Below, one piece after another: positions 40,088-40,562 of a DNA stretch of 40,562 nucleotides. A model generated the notes under the pieces. The model searched no databases and was not told the DNA's origin. It worked only from the letters and a program-made list of their open reading frames with translations. Positions within the stretch are counted from its first letter, which is position 1; each line of letters opens with the position of its first letter. The stretch comes from an uncultured Muribaculaceae bacterium (lineage in GTDB: Bacteria; Bacteroidota; Bacteroidia; Bacteroidales; Muribaculaceae): positions 1-40,562 of the forward strand of contig CAJTJV010000028.1 in assembly GCA_910576775.1 (NCBI GenBank). Direction: 5' to 3'. A program made the translations under genes and the position numbers.

Positions 40088-40562
40088 ATGAGCGAGACTT
40101 CCAAAATCAAGAAGTATCTGATGTGGTACAAAGTTACAGAATTACTTTCAAAGAAGTACCGTGTGAGCCAGATTTCCCGGATGTTGGGACTTCACAGGCA
40201 GACAGTCGCCAAGTACCGCGACATGAGTGAGGATGAGTTCATTTCCTCCCAGAGCTATGAGCGTCATTACGCCCACAGGCTTGATCCGTATGAGCGGTTT
40301 GTGGTTGAGGAGCTGCGTCGCTGGCCGTTCCTGTCGGCGCCACAGATCCATGACAGGCTGAAAGAGAATTTTTCGGATCTGCCTGCGGTTACGGAGAAGA
40401 CCGTTTTCAATTTCGTCAGTCGCATAAGGCTTGTCCACGGACTGCCCAAGGAGGCCGAAAAAAAGCCGCGGGCGTATGAGAAGCAGCCGGACACGGCATA
40501 TGGAGAATACGCCCAGGCCGATTTCGGGGAGAAGTCGATGCCAACGGCAGACGGCAGACAGG
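40088..40562 (+). CDS. istA: IS21-family transposase IstA, 5' part
   Basis: The frame opens at ATG 40088 and remains open to the window edge (158 codons). The N-terminal helix-turn-helix is KYRVSQISRMLGLHRQTVAK. A second helical DNA-binding region contains LRRWPFLSAPQIHDRL, and the DDE catalytic domain begins at YGEYAQADFGE, with its first Asp in QADF. This is the order in IstA of IS21/IS1326-type elements, which pair with the ATPase IstB. The gene points away from the interrupted relaxase. Confidence 0.9.
   Translation, partial: MSETSKIKKYLMWYKVTELLSKKYRVSQISRMLGLHRQTVAKYRDMSEDEFISSQSYERHYAHRLDPYERFVVEELRRWPFLSAPQIHDRLKENFSDLPAVTEKTVFNFVSRIRLVHGLPKEAEKKPRAYEKQPDTAYGEYAQADFGEKSMPTADGRQ

Larger units (their letters stand above)
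39978..40562 (+). mobile_element. IS21-family insertion sequence, left end (truncated by the window)
   Basis: The IS probably begins at TGT near 39978, where the relaxase frame breaks. Two direct repeats AATCGACAA (39995-40003 and 40019-40027, 24 bases apart) fit the multiple terminal binding sites of IS21 elements. The istA gene starts at 40088. The right end, istB and the target duplication are outside the window. Confidence 0.75.

Noticed and set aside
1..40562. CRISPR array
   Set aside because: No set of regularly spaced identical repeats was seen; the only long exact repeat is the tRNA-Glu pair.

Overview
The window looks like a chromosomal segment of a Bacteroidales bacterium, possibly Muribaculaceae; the family is a guess. 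The evidence is an ftcD-fchA fusion with a long Bacteroidetes-type HutU, the enhancer-binding protein/lptE/TPR/secG cluster, Bacteroides-style relaxase and IS21 sequences, and repeated promoters of the Bacteroidetes form TTG-N19/20-TAnnTTTG. The core has moderate GC content; the restriction-modification module near the right end is clearly AT-rich.

Layout. 1-3.4 kb (minus strand): ribF and a HAD phosphatase, then a tRNA-Glu/rpsT/tRNA-Glu unit, then asnA. 3.6-10.1 kb: a four-gene histidine degradation operon (ftcD-fchA, hutU, hutH, hutI) from one clear promoter. Histidine goes to glutamate, with the formimino group passed to tetrahydrofolate. 10.2-12.5 kb: a lone CbbX-type AAA+ ATPase with an N-terminal membrane segment, a divergent 48-codon ORF and a DUF488 gene. 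12.6-16.5 kb: a four-gene operon encoding a membrane polyferredoxin that reads as a NapH-NapG fusion, a Tat-exported aldo/keto reductase with two [4Fe-4S] motifs, a DUF1893 protein and a small membrane protein. 16.6-18.3 kb: an apparently autoregulated PerR-rubrerythrin-flavoprotein/rubredoxin operon. 18.5-21.2 kb: pncB, a LuxR-type regulator and a secreted DUF1349 protein.

21.3-29.8 kb: a 771-residue orphan, an EamA transporter, a U32 peptidase-family protein, the secG/TPR/lptE/sigma-54 activator operon and a YczE-like membrane protein. 29.9-33.6 kb: htpG behind a sigma-54-like promoter, a lipoprotein, and a divergent cupin/HxlR pair with mirror-image promoters. 33.8-36.4 kb: a purF-type gene with a hairpin leader, two probable non-coding RNA genes and a GYF-CD225 membrane protein. 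36.6-40.6 kb is accessory DNA: a small repeat protein, a type II restriction endonuclease, a Dam-family methyltransferase, the C-terminal remnant of a mobilization relaxase, and the left end of an IS21-family element that interrupts the relaxase and runs off the window.

The least explained items are the quinol-to-periplasm style redox operon (12.6-16.5 kb), the two RNA genes (35.4-35.8 kb), the TSS-spanning inverted repeats at several promoters, and the 771-residue orphan. Function calls rest on motif reading alone; no database search was possible.
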